Part shown: positions 8,391-16,664 of the stretch, piece by piece | Layout: every line of letters starts with the position of its first letter | How positions within the stretch are numbered: position 1 is the first letter of the stretch | Position numbers and translations under genes: made by a program | Notes under the pieces: generated by a model | What the model was told of the DNA's origin: nothing | Database searches by the model: none | The model's input: the letters and a program-made list of their open reading frames with translations, nothing else | Source: RECO01 sp050485385 | Lineage (GTDB): Bacteria; Pseudomonadota; Alphaproteobacteria; Geminicoccales; Geminicoccaceae | DNA: 62,808 nucleotides | NCBI GenBank assembly: GCA_050485385.1 | Contig: JBJHBG010000006.1 | Coordinates: 1-62,808, forward strand | Direction of reading: 5' to 3'

Positions 8391-9671
8391 ATGCGTGGAC
8401 GCACGCTTGCCTTGTCCCTCATCGGGACGACCGCCATTGCCCTCACCGCCTTGCCGGCCACCGCGGACGTGCAGGTCGCGTTCGAGCCGTTCGTCACCGG
8501 CGTCAACGCGCCCCTCGCCATGAAGCAGCCGCAGGGCGACGATCGCCTGTTCGTCGTCGAGCAGGACGGCCGGGTGCGCATCGTCGAGAACGGCGAGCTG
8601 CGAGCGGAACCGTTCATCGACATCCGCGGTCGCATGGTCGAGCTGATGTCCGACTTCGACGAGCGCGGGCTGTTGGACATCGCCTTTCATCCCGACTTCG
8701 CCGAGAACGGTCTGTTCTACCTCGCCTACAGCCGCCCGCTCGACCCGCAGGGCGACCTCGGCAAGCAGCTCTGGTGGAGCCACACCAACGTGGTCGCCGA
8801 GTTCCGTGTCTCGGAAGACGATCCGGACCGCGCCGATCCGACCTACGAGCGCGTGCTGAGCCAGATCGACTGGCCGCAGTTCAACCACAACGGCCACTGG
8901 ATCGACGTCGGCCCCGACGGCATGCTCTATATCTCGGTCGGCGACGGCGGCTATGCCAACGACTGGGGCATCGGCCACAACGTGGCCATCGGCAACGGCC
9001 AGGACATGGCCACGCTGCACGGCAAGATGCTGCGCCTGGACCTCGACGGCAACGCACCGGACGACAACCCGTTCTCCGGCAGCTTCGACACCCTGCCCGA
9101 GATCTGGGCCTCCGGCCTGCGCAACGCGTGGCGCTGCTCGTTCGACATGGGCGGCGACCAGCGCCTCTTCTGCGCCGACGTCGGTCAAAACGCGTACGAG
9201 GAAGTCAATATCATGGAGGCCGGCGCCAACTACGGCTGGCGCATCATGGAAGGCAACCACTGCTTCGACTACATGGCCCCCGACGACCATCCGGCCGAGT
9301 GCGATACCGAGGGGCTGACCATGCCCATCCTCGAGTACAACAACTGCACCGGCAACCCGGATGGCTGCATGGGCATCTCGATCACCGGCGGCTACGTCTA
9401 TCGCGGTGAGCACGCCGACTGGGACGGCAAGTACATCTTCGGCGACTGGAGCAAGTCGTTCGCGACGATGGACGGCCAGCTCTTCATCGGCACGGAAGAC
9501 GCCGACGGTAACTGGAGCATGGAACTCGCGACCGTGACCAACCAGGATCCGGTCCCCTACCTGCTCGCCTTCGCGCAGGACGCCAACGGCGAGGTCTACG
9601 CGCTGACCTCGGTGACCACCGGCCCCGTCGGCCGCATGGACACCATCTACAAGATCGTGCCGGCAGAGTAA
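8391..9671 (+). CDS. PQQ-dependent sugar dehydrogenase, periplasmic
   Basis: A signal peptide (residues 1-25, ending ATADV) is followed by a six-bladed beta-propeller of the soluble glucose/sorbosone dehydrogenase family. Landmarks are PLAMKQPQGDDRLFVVEQDG near the start, ERGLLDIAFHPDF, FNHNGHWIDVGPDGMLYISVGDGG, and SGLRNAWRCSFD. The His in NHNGHW sits where the family's catalytic base lies. It probably oxidises an aldose sugar in the periplasm with PQQ and passes electrons to a cytochrome; a small cytochrome c gene follows directly. A hairpin separates the two genes. Confidence 0.88.
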   Translation: MRGRTLALSLIGTTAIALTALPATADVQVAFEPFVTGVNAPLAMKQPQGDDRLFVVEQDGRVRIVENGELRAEPFIDIRGRMVELMSDFDERGLLDIAFHPDFAENGLFYLAYSRPLDPQGDLGKQLWWSHTNVVAEFRVSEDDPDRADPTYERVLSQIDWPQFNHNGHWIDVGPDGMLYISVGDGGYANDWGIGHNVAIGNGQDMATLHGKMLRLDLDGNAPDDNPFSGSFDTLPEIWASGLRNAWRCSFDMGGDQRLFCADVGQNAYEEVNIMEAGANYGWRIMEGNHCFDYMAPDDHPAECDTEGLTMPILEYNNCTGNPDGCMGISITGGYVYRGEHADWDGKYIFGDWSKSFATMDGQLFIGTEDADGNWSMELATVTNQDPVPYLLAFAQDANGEVYALTSVTTGPVGRMDTIYKIVPAE

Positions 9672-9708
9672 GCTCGGCCATCGGCCGAGGTGCCAACGCG
9701 GACGGTCC

Positions 9709-9727
9709 CGGCCCCGTGCCGGGGCCG
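9709..9727 (+). terminator. GC-rich hairpin between PQQ dehydrogenase and cytochrome c
   Basis: Bases 9709-9716 pair perfectly with 9720-9727 (stem CGGCCCCG, loop of three). There is no long T run, so it may be a weak or attenuating terminator that lowers cytochrome expression relative to the dehydrogenase. Confidence 0.5.
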
Positions 9728-9765
9728 TTCGCCGTTGGTACCGTCTACCATCCAGGGGGGTTCTC

Positions 9766-10110
9766 GTGTTGCGCCGTTCGTCGACCTTGCTTGCCGCCTG
9801 CCTCGCCTTGGGCCTCGTGGCCACCGTCCACGCCAACGAGATCCCCGAGATGACCGAGGCGATGCTCACCGATGCCGAGCGCATCGACAACGGACGCGTG
9901 CTTTGGGAGGAGCAGTGCCGCCATTGCCACGGCCGCGACGCCTATCCCGGCAAGGCCCCGCGCCTGACACCGCGCCGCTACGGCGCCGACTTCGTCTACC
10001 ACCGCATCACCTACGGCTTCCGCGGCATGCCCGGCTGGATCGACGTCTACGACCAGGACGAGCGCATCGACATGGTGGCCTACATCCTGAGCAACCGCTT
10101 CTCGCCTTGA
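9766..10110 (+). CDS. small c-type cytochrome
   Basis: The 114-residue protein has a signal peptide (residues 1-23) and a single haem site CRHCH (Cys51, Cys54, His55). Met88 in FRGMPGW is the likely sixth ligand, and a C-terminal DMVAYILSNRF helix is typical of class I cytochromes. The start is GTG with GGGGGG upstream. It follows the PQQ sugar dehydrogenase and is the obvious electron acceptor for it. Its last 31 bases overlap the 3' end of the VTT membrane gene on the other strand. Confidence 0.85.
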   Translation: MLRRSSTLLAACLALGLVATVHANEIPEMTEAMLTDAERIDNGRVLWEEQCRHCHGRDAYPGKAPRLTPRRYGADFVYHRITYGFRGMPGWIDVYDQDERIDMVAYILSNRFSP

Positions 10111-10733
10111 GCCAACAGGAAGGCCGCCCAGAGGACAGCCGGTGCTGCTGCACTCGCCAGCAGCACCAGCCAGGGCGTGGCCGCCCCCAGATGGCCGACG
10201 GTGGCGAAGGTGAAGCCGAGTGGCACCGAGCCGCAGGCCAACGCCGCCACGAACACGGCAAAGCGCATGCGGGCGAGCCCCGCCAAGCAAGCCACGGTCT
10301 CCGGCAGCACCGGCAGCCAGCGCGAGAGGGCAACGATCCAGCCGCCCTGGCGGTGGAACACGTCGCGCGCGGTCGCCACGCCGGCGTCGCCGGCGATCAG
10401 GCGAAAGGCGCGCTGGCCCAGCGCACGGCAGAGCCCGTAGCCGACCAAGCCCGACAGGATCGAGCCCACCGCCGCCACGACGCCGCCGAGGAGCGGCCCG
10501 TAGACGATGCCGAGCGCCGCCATGACCGACGTGCCCGGGATCGGCAGAAACAGGTCTGCCACCAAGAGGCCGATGCCGGCGGCCCAGGCCCAGGCTCCCT
10601 GCTGGCGCAGCCAGTGCGTGGTCCCCTCGACCGAGAACGCCGTCTCGAAGCCCTCGCCCCAGACGAGGAACGGCAGCACCACCAGCAGGCCGAGCCCGAC
10701 CGTGACCAGCAACAGCCGGCCGAGCCCCCTCAT
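10080..10733 (-). CDS. VTT-domain (DedA/TVP38-like) membrane protein
   Basis: The 217-residue protein has about five to six hydrophobic segments and the VTT/SNARE-associated signature: DLFLPIPGTSVMAALGIVYG, then GSILSGLVGYGLCRALG and a re-entrant GGWIVALSRWLPVLPETV. Such proteins act as lipid scramblases or flippases or are tied to envelope integrity. Its ATG overlaps the eboB stop (ATGA), so it is translationally coupled to the ebo genes. Its 3' end runs into the convergent cytochrome gene. Confidence 0.85.
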   Translation of the reverse strand: MRGLGRLLLVTVGLGLLVVLPFLVWGEGFETAFSVEGTTHWLRQQGAWAWAAGIGLLVADLFLPIPGTSVMAALGIVYGPLLGGVVAAVGSILSGLVGYGLCRALGQRAFRLIAGDAGVATARDVFHRQGGWIVALSRWLPVLPETVACLAGLARMRFAVFVAALACGSVPLGFTFATVGHLGAATPWLVLLASAAAPAVLWAAFLLAQGEKRLLRM

Positions 10734-11653
10734 TCGATGAACAGATCGCTCTTGCGACGTTCGCCCGGCGCCTCGATCCGCGGCTCGCGCCCGCCCCTCA
10801 GGATCGAGTTGCCCTCGTAGACGGTGCGCTGGTCGATCGCCGGCGGGTTCAGCCAGTCGTCCTCGCGCATCTGCCCGCTCTGGCCATAGGCCTCGAGCGC
10901 GTTGGCATAACACGCCCGGTGCACCGCTTCCTCCGGCACGCCCCGCTCCAACGCCAGCTTCGCCGTCTTCGGCACGCCCAAGCTATCGCTGATGCCCCAG
11001 TCGCACGCACTGTCGACGATGATCCGCTCGGCACCGTAGCGCTTCAGGATCTCGACCATCCGCGCATTGCCCATCTTGGTCGAGGGATAAATCGAGAAGC
11101 CCGCCCAAAAGCCGCGTTGCAGAACCTCCCCCACCGTCTCCTCGTTGTTGTGGTCGATCACCACCTTGGACGGGTCGAGGCCGTGCTCCTCGCAGACGTC
11201 CATCGACCGCGTCGTCCCCCGCTTCTTGTCGCGGTGCGGGGTGTGCACCATCACCGGAAGATCGAGTTCCTTCGCCAATTCGAGCTGAAGGCGGAAATAC
11301 TTGTCCTCCAGCGCAGTCTGCTCGTCGTAGCCGATCTCGCCGATGGCGACGACGCCTTCCTTCAAGGCGAAGCGTGGCAGGATTTCCATCACCCCCTCGG
11401 CCAGCTCCTCGTCGTTGGCCTCCTTCGAGTTGAGGCCGATGGTGCAGTAGTGGCGGATGCCGAACTGCCCGGCGCGAAAGCGCTCCCAGCCGACGATCGA
11501 AGCCAGATAGTCGATGTAGGTGCCGACATAGGTCCGCGGCTGGCCCACCCAGAACGCCGGCTCGATCAGGGCCACGACACCGGCCGCAGCCATCGCCTCG
11601 TAGTCGTCGGTGGTGCGCGAGATCATGTGCGCGTGCGGATCGATGAACATCAT
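10730..11653 (-). CDS. eboB: EboB-like TatD-type metal-dependent hydrolase
   Basis: The 307-residue protein is an amidohydrolase-fold enzyme. It shows FIDPHAHMIS at the start, AIGEIGYDE at mid-protein, LPVMVHTPHRDKK, KVVIDHNNEETV and IIVDSACDWG, which supply the metal ligands of the TatD barrel. It is longer than TatD DNases and has a distinct C-terminal tail (DWLNPPAIDQRTVYEGNSIL) found in EboB. It is coupled to eboA upstream (ATGA) and the VTT gene downstream. In other bacteria ebo genes help move or mature small metabolites to the periplasm; the exact reaction is unknown. Confidence 0.75.
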   Translation of the reverse strand: MMFIDPHAHMISRTTDDYEAMAAAGVVALIEPAFWVGQPRTYVGTYIDYLASIVGWERFRAGQFGIRHYCTIGLNSKEANDEELAEGVMEILPRFALKEGVVAIGEIGYDEQTALEDKYFRLQLELAKELDLPVMVHTPHRDKKRGTTRSMDVCEEHGLDPSKVVIDHNNEETVGEVLQRGFWAGFSIYPSTKMGNARMVEILKRYGAERIIVDSACDWGISDSLGVPKTAKLALERGVPEEAVHRACYANALEAYGQSGQMREDDWLNPPAIDQRTVYEGNSILRGGREPRIEAPGERRKSDLFIE

Positions 11654-12516
11654 GATGCGGGCTCCAAGGCTCCGAGGCGGTCCCAACCCAACCGGCCCGC
11701 GGCGAGGGCGGCCTTCAGGTCCGGCGCCTTCTGCAGCAAGGCCTTCGCTTCCACGGCCGGACACGCGGCGAGCGCCAAAGCCGCCCCCTCGCGCTCCGCA
11801 TCCCTGCTCGCGAGCGCGCGCTCCAGGTCGGCCAAGGCGTCGCCGTCCGTGGCGAACGGGCCGACGCAGCGCCAAAGCTCCGGCGTCACCGGCCTGCCCG
11901 CCGCCCAGCGCTCATGCGCGTAGTCGCGCAGGATGCGCGCCAGCTCCGCATTGGCCCGCCGATCCAGCCCGACGATGGGGCCGAGCCGGCTGCCGACGAA
12001 CAGCGCCTTCAACACCATGTGGTTCCAGCGGTGCTCGTCGAACACGTCGCGCGGATAGGGATTGCGGTGGGCGATGGCCTCGAACACGGCGCGGATGTTC
12101 GACCGCAGTCCTTCTCCCGCCTCCGCCTCCAGGCGTGCCGGCTCGGGATAGAGCGGCAGGCCGCGATAGAGGGCGATCAGCTCGCGCGCGTCCGCCGTCC
12201 GCCTGAGCTGCTTGAAGGTCTCGCGGAACGGCCGGCCGGCCGCAGGCTGGACCAGCAGCGCCAGCACCCGCGCCGCCCCGTCCACGCTCCACTCGCTCGG
12301 GTCCCACCCGTCGCGCGCCGCCTGGGCAGCCGCCAGGTCGGCCGCGTCCAGCGCGAGGTCCACCTTGCCCAGCCGCCGCGGGATCAGCCCCAGCGTGATG
12401 TAGAGGTCGCGCTCGTCGCCGGCCTCGGCGAGCCGCCCGTCCAGCCAGGCCCAGACATCCTCCGGCACCTGCCGGCGCACCCACGCGCGCAACAGCTCGG
12501 CCGCTCCGTCGGTCAT
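11650..12516 (-). CDS. eboA: EboA-like protein
   Basis: The 288-residue all-helical protein matches EboA: an early WLDGRLAEAGDERDLYITLG, the repeat-like LDAADLAAAQAARDGWDPSEWSVD core, and the family's FNHMVLKALFVG-type motif (here RWNHMVLKALFVGSRLGPIVGLDRR split around residue 190). No catalytic motif is known. GGGAGG precedes the ATG at 12516, 93 bases from the divergent eboF start, so a shared bidirectional promoter is likely. In cyanobacteria and eustigmatophyte symbionts eboA heads the ebo operon. Confidence 0.72.
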   Translation of the reverse strand: MTDGAAELLRAWVRRQVPEDVWAWLDGRLAEAGDERDLYITLGLIPRRLGKVDLALDAADLAAAQAARDGWDPSEWSVDGAARVLALLVQPAAGRPFRETFKQLRRTADARELIALYRGLPLYPEPARLEAEAGEGLRSNIRAVFEAIAHRNPYPRDVFDEHRWNHMVLKALFVGSRLGPIVGLDRRANAELARILRDYAHERWAAGRPVTPELWRCVGPFATDGDALADLERALASRDAEREGAALALAACPAVEAKALLQKAPDLKAALAAGRLGWDRLGALEPAS

Positions 12517-12608
12517 TGCGCAACCTCCCTCGCCAGCCCCTCCGGGGTTTCGCCGGATGCTAGCCGACGCTACGGGTAGCCGCCACCAGAAGCGACCGGA
12601 ACGCCGCC

Positions 12609-13994
12609 ATGCAGCCCACCCTCGTCCTCCTCGTCGTCGGCCTCGCTCCCCACCTCGTCGGCCCCCACACCCCCCACCTCGCCAAGCTGGCGGCCAGGGG
12701 CGGCATGCGGCACCTGCGCACCGTCACCCCCGCCGTCACCTGCACCGTCCAGTCCACCCTCGTCACCGGCCTGATGCCGAGCGACCACGGCGCCGTCGCC
12801 AATGGCTGGTACTTCCGCGACCTCGCCGAAACCTGGCTCTGGCGCCAGTCCAACCGGCTCGTCCACGGCGAGAAGATCTGGGAGGCGGCCAAGAAGATCG
12901 ACCCCGCCTTCACCTGCGCCAAGATGTTCTGGTGGTACAACATGTACTCCACCGCCGACCTCAGCGCCACGCCGCGGCCCATGTATCCCGCCGACGGCCG
13001 GAAGATCCCCGACCACTACGCCCACCCCTCGAGCCTCCGCGACGAGTTGAACGCCAAGCTCGGGATGTTCCCCCTGTTCAAGTTCTGGGGCCCGCTCGCC
13101 GACATCACCTCCAGCGCCTGGATCAAGGACGCCACCCTGCACGTGATGCAGACGCGCAAGCCCACCCTCACCCTCTGCTACCTGCCGCACCTCGACTACG
13201 ACCTGCAGCGCGTCGGCCCCGACCTCGCCCACCCCAGCCTCGTCCGCTCCCTCGGCGACGTCGACGAGGTCTGCGGCGAACTCCTCGACTACGCCGAGCG
13301 CGCCGGTATGCGCGTCCTCGTCGTCTCCGAATACGGCATCACCGCCGCCACCGACGCCATCCACGTCAACCGGGCGCTGCGCGAGGCTGGCCACATTGCC
13401 ATCCGCGAGGAAATGGGCCGCGAACTCATGGACGCCGGCGCGTCGCCCGCCTTCGCGCTGGCCGACCACCAGATCGCCCACGTCTACGTCCAGGACCCGT
13501 CCCGACTGCAGGCCGTGCGCGACCTCCTCACCCGTCTCGACGGCGTCGAACAGGTCTGGGGTGAGGAGGAGAAGAAGGCGAACGGCCTCGACCACCCCCG
13601 CTCGGGCGAACTGGTCGCCATTGCCAAGCATGACCGCTGGTTCAGCTACTACTACTGGCAGGACGACGCCCGCGCCCCCGACTTCGCCCGCACCGTCGAC
13701 ATCCACAGGAAGCCCGGCTACGACCCGGTCGAACTCTTCTTCGACCCCGCCTACCGCTTCCCCAAACTCCAGGCTGGCTGGCGCCTCGCCTTGCGCAAGC
13801 TCGGCCAACGCCGCCTCCTCGACGTCATCTCCCTCGAGGACACGAAGTTGGTAAAGGGCACCCACGGCCGCCCCACCGACGACCCAACCCAAGGCCCCCT
13901 CGTCATCGGCGCCGACCCCACCCTCCTCCCCCCAGGCGAAATCCCCGCCACCGCCTTCAAGCAACTCGTCCTCGACCACGTCTTCGGCCGTTGA
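12609..13994 (+). CDS. eboF: EboF-like nucleotide pyrophosphatase/phosphodiesterase
   Basis: The 461-residue cytosolic protein belongs to the alkaline-phosphatase superfamily. The nucleophile region is VTPAVTCTVQSTLVTGLMPS, with Thr45 in the family's Thr position and nearby HGAVANGWYF. Later metal ligands are in LPHLDYDLQRVG (Asp, His), VSEYGITA and the closing RKPGYDPVELFFDP. It should cleave a phosphodiester or pyrophosphate. It is divergent from eboA, and with eboA and eboB makes up half of the six-gene ebo set; eboC, eboD and eboE are not in the window. Confidence 0.8.
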   Translation: MQPTLVLLVVGLAPHLVGPHTPHLAKLAARGGMRHLRTVTPAVTCTVQSTLVTGLMPSDHGAVANGWYFRDLAETWLWRQSNRLVHGEKIWEAAKKIDPAFTCAKMFWWYNMYSTADLSATPRPMYPADGRKIPDHYAHPSSLRDELNAKLGMFPLFKFWGPLADITSSAWIKDATLHVMQTRKPTLTLCYLPHLDYDLQRVGPDLAHPSLVRSLGDVDEVCGELLDYAERAGMRVLVVSEYGITAATDAIHVNRALREAGHIAIREEMGRELMDAGASPAFALADHQIAHVYVQDPSRLQAVRDLLTRLDGVEQVWGEEEKKANGLDHPRSGELVAIAKHDRWFSYYYWQDDARAPDFARTVDIHRKPGYDPVELFFDPAYRFPKLQAGWRLALRKLGQRRLLDVISLEDTKLVKGTHGRPTDDPTQGPLVIGADPTLLPPGEIPATAFKQLVLDHVFGR

Positions 13995-14157
13995 AGCGCA
14001 AGGCAAGCGGGGGACTTGATGGCCCCCTGTACCCGTCATCGTGATCGGTTCGGCGTTGGCCTAGGCTGATCGCATCGGGCCGCCCCGCTCAACCTCGATC
14101 CGCCCCACCATCGCCGCTCGACCGAGCGGCCGTCGTCCGCGCATTGTTGGGGGCAGT

Positions 14158-14181
14158 CATCCTGGGCTTCAGGCAAGGATG
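14158..14181. repeat. short intergenic inverted repeat
   Basis: Arms CATCCT and AGGATG (14158-14163 and 14176-14181) surround GGGCTTC. The arrangement resembles the CATCCCGGGCTT-type palindromes scattered between alphaproteobacterial genes. It lies in the 251-base gap between eboF and the convergent isocitrate-lyase-like gene. A GGGGG/CCCCC hairpin lies near 14010. Confidence 0.35.
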
Positions 14182-14245
14182 GTAGGCGGACACCAACCAC
14201 CGCACCGGGATCACCCCGGGCAAACAACCCGCGCGGAGTTCACGT

Positions 14246-15226
14246 CTAGGCGGTGCCTCTGTCCAAGGGATCGAAGACGCCGACCGAGCCCGCGTACTTG
14301 TCGAGGGCGGCATCGCCCAAGTAGCGCCGCTCGATCTCCGCGATCGCGGCGAAGCCCGTCAACTCCAGGTAACCGAACTCGCCGAGCCGGTGCTGTTGCC
14401 GTTCGTCCATGAACGCGTTGAAGGCATCGGCCGGCCGCTCGCGGGCACTCTCCAGAAAGTCGTGCATCATGATCTGCGCGACCTTGCTGATCGACACGGT
14501 GTACATCGTCACGCCGAGCTCGACGAACTCGGCATGGCTCAGGCGCGGCATCACCGCACTCGCGTTGACGTAGAGTTCGGTAGTCGGGAAGAGATCGCGC
14601 AGACGGCGGATCTCCTCGCGGCTCTGGAGCGCCATCACCATCAGGATGTCGACGCCGGTTGCGAGATAGGCCTCGCAGCGGCGGACCACCTCGTCGAACC
14701 CGCCGTCGACGGCGCTGCGCGCGTCGGTCCTGGCAAGCACGACGACGTCGGGATCGAGCGCGTCGCGGACGTCCAACGCCGCCCGGTACTTGGCGACGGC
14801 CTCGGCGACCGGAACCACCTCGACGCCCTTGGCGTAGCCGCAGCGCTTGGGAAAGACCTGATCCTCGAGGAAGAAGCCGGCAACCCCGGCCGCGATGTAC
14901 TCGTCGACGGCGCGGCTCACGTTGATCACGTTGCCGAAGCCCGTCTCGCAGTCGGCGAAGACGGGGATGCTCACCGCGCGGCAAATGCGGCGGACGTTGT
15001 CGGCGGCCTCGCTCAGCGTGATCAGACCGGCATCCGGCAGGCCCAGGAGATGGGCGGCGGTCTGCGAGCCGGAGACGCTGAACAGCCGGAACCCGGTCGC
15101 CTCGGCGAGTTGCGCATGGTGCGCGTTGCTGCCCGAGATGCACGCCAGCGGCCGCGGCTCCTCCCGCAGCTGGCGGCGGAACTCGGTGCTCATGCGGCCC
15201 TCGACGACCGTCTTTCTGAGACGCAT
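14246..15226 (-). CDS. isocitrate lyase/PEP mutase superfamily enzyme
   Basis: The 326-residue TIM-barrel has the superfamily layout: a SGSNAHHAQLAEATGF start, IPVFADCETGFGNVINV holding a Mg-binding Asp, GVAGFFLEDQVFPKRCG (Glu-Asp pair plus the KRCG loop), and VLARTDARSAVDGGFDEVV. The KRCG loop fits C-C lyases such as 2-methylisocitrate, dimethylmalate or oxaloacetate-cleaving members rather than PEP mutase. It is divergent from a LysR gene and TTT transporter, so it probably splits the imported carboxylate. Start ATG 15226 has AGGGAG upstream; an internal ATG (MSTEFR) is an alternative. Confidence 0.82.
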   Translation of the reverse strand: MRLRKTVVEGRMSTEFRRQLREEPRPLACISGSNAHHAQLAEATGFRLFSVSGSQTAAHLLGLPDAGLITLSEAADNVRRICRAVSIPVFADCETGFGNVINVSRAVDEYIAAGVAGFFLEDQVFPKRCGYAKGVEVVPVAEAVAKYRAALDVRDALDPDVVVLARTDARSAVDGGFDEVVRRCEAYLATGVDILMVMALQSREEIRRLRDLFPTTELYVNASAVMPRLSHAEFVELGVTMYTVSISKVAQIMMHDFLESARERPADAFNAFMDERQQHRLGEFGYLELTGFAAIAEIERRYLGDAALDKYAGSVGVFDPLDRGTA

Positions 15227-15599
15227 CGTGGCTCTCCCTTGCAGCTCCTGGCTTCTCGATCGCGCGCGAGCTTCGACCAGAGCCGGCCACGGTCGAACCA
15301 CGACCTATTGAGAAGCGCCGCATTCGTGCAGCGCAGCATGACGGGCGGGCCGGAGCGACAGGGTGGTCGTCAGCAAAGCGATCCTTGACGCACGAGGCTC
15401 GCTGCCGCCGCGAAACCGGCGTCGCCCCGGCGATCAGATCGCGATCCTATGCCTTCAGGTTATAGACTGCGCTTATGTTTGTATTGGCCGGGTGCGCGAG
15501 CGTGGTGCTCTCGTGGTGCGAAGGAAGGCTCAGCCGCCGACGAGAAGCGGGCCACCGCCTCGAGCCATGCCCCGTGCCGGCTCGACGGGGAGGCAAGGA
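15227..15599. promoter_or_regulatory. divergent control region of lyase and lysR-tct genes
   Basis: This 373-base gap separates the divergent lyase and lysR starts. Its only AT-rich patch is 15458-15486 (TTATAGACTGCGCTTATG, then TTTGTATTGG), with a loose ATA(N8)TTAT dyad that fits a LysR T-N11-A type box and a core promoter. The rest is ordinary high-GC sequence without a recognisable gene. Confidence 0.4.
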
Positions 15600-16664
15600 A
15601 TGCGACTGCGTGAACTCGAGATCTTCAACGCGTTGATGCGCGCCGGAACGACCATCGCTGCCGCCGAAGCGCTCGGCGTTTCGCAGCCCGGGGTCAGCAA
15701 GGCCATCAAGCATCTGGAATCGCAGGTCGGCGTGCCGCTCTTCACGCGGCTGCGAGGCCGTCTCTGCCCGACACCGGAAGCGCAGCTCCTCTATCGCCAC
15801 GTGCACAACGTGTTCGCTCGCCTGGAAACCGTCAACCGCGTCGCCCGCGATCTCCGAGGCGGGCGCGACGGTGTCGTCTCGGTCGCTGCCACCCCCACGG
15901 TCGCCAATTCGATCCTCGCGTTTGCGGTTGCCCGTTACCGGTCGCGGCAACCCCGGCGGCAGGTCATCTTCCGCTCGCTGACGAGCCACGAGGTCGCGCA
16001 GCGCGTCGGCAACGGCGAGGCGGACTTCGGCATCGTGCACAGCCCGGTCGACGGCGCGGGCCTCGGCTTCGAGACGCTGCTGACGACCGAGATCGCCTGC
16101 ATCATGCCTGCCGACCATCCGTTGTCGCGCTTGCGGATCGTCGCCCCGGCCGACATCGTCCCCCATCCGCTCGTCTCCTACCGACCCGGCACGCGCATCG
16201 GCAGCGCCATCCAGGCCGCTTTCCGCGACTGCGGCGTCGACAAGGAGATCGACGTCCAGACCAGCCTCTCGACGACGGCGTGCATGATCGTTCGCCAGGG
16301 GGGCGGCGTCGCCCTCACCGATCCCTTCGCGACCGTGCACCCGCCGGCCCACGACCTCGTCCTGCGGCCGTTCCGCCCGCGCGTCCCCGTCCACCTGCAG
16401 CTCGTCTTCGCCCGCGACACACCGCGCTCGCGCACGGCCGAGCAACTCGTCCAAACCCTCCACGACGTCGCCGCCGACCTGCTCGCCAGCACATGGCCCG
16501 GTCCCGCGACGGCATGGCCGGGCGAGCCTGCGACGGCACCTGCCTCGGCGCCCGGTCCGGCAACCGCCGGCGGGCGAGCGCACTCGGCGCCACGAACGGC
16601 GGTCGCGACCGCGTCGGTCGCCGAGTCAATCGAGAAACCGATCAGGGAGAAGGACCATGCATAG
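15600..16664 (+). CDS. LysR-family transcriptional regulator
   Basis: Residues 1-60 form the LysR winged helix (LRELEIFNALMRAGTTIAAA, then SQPGVSKAIKHLE). From about residue 90 a periplasmic-binding-like effector domain follows (VSVAATPTVANSILAFAVAR, ADFGIVHSPVDG, VRQGGGVALTDPFA). After about residue 300 an Ala/Pro-rich tail of some 55 residues extends beyond the usual length. I chose ATG 15600 for its GGGAGGCAAGGA site and because it begins at the family N-terminus; the frame is open back to 15363. Its end overlaps tctC by 8 bases, so it is cotranscribed with the transporter it likely controls. Confidence 0.88.
   Translation: MRLRELEIFNALMRAGTTIAAAEALGVSQPGVSKAIKHLESQVGVPLFTRLRGRLCPTPEAQLLYRHVHNVFARLETVNRVARDLRGGRDGVVSVAATPTVANSILAFAVARYRSRQPRRQVIFRSLTSHEVAQRVGNGEADFGIVHSPVDGAGLGFETLLTTEIACIMPADHPLSRLRIVAPADIVPHPLVSYRPGTRIGSAIQAAFRDCGVDKEIDVQTSLSTTACMIVRQGGGVALTDPFATVHPPAHDLVLRPFRPRVPVHLQLVFARDTPRSRTAEQLVQTLHDVAADLLASTWPGPATAWPGEPATAPASAPGPATAGGRAHSAPRTAVATASVAESIEKPIREKDHA

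Noticed and set aside
10730..11653. A second ordinary TatD DNase
   Set aside because: The gene is longer, has a distinct C-terminus and lies with eboA; a canonical TatD is at 37874.
12570..14039. 489-codon minus-strand frame opposite eboF
   Set aside because: Val/Gly/Glu-rich mirror of the eboF coding strand; no family motif.
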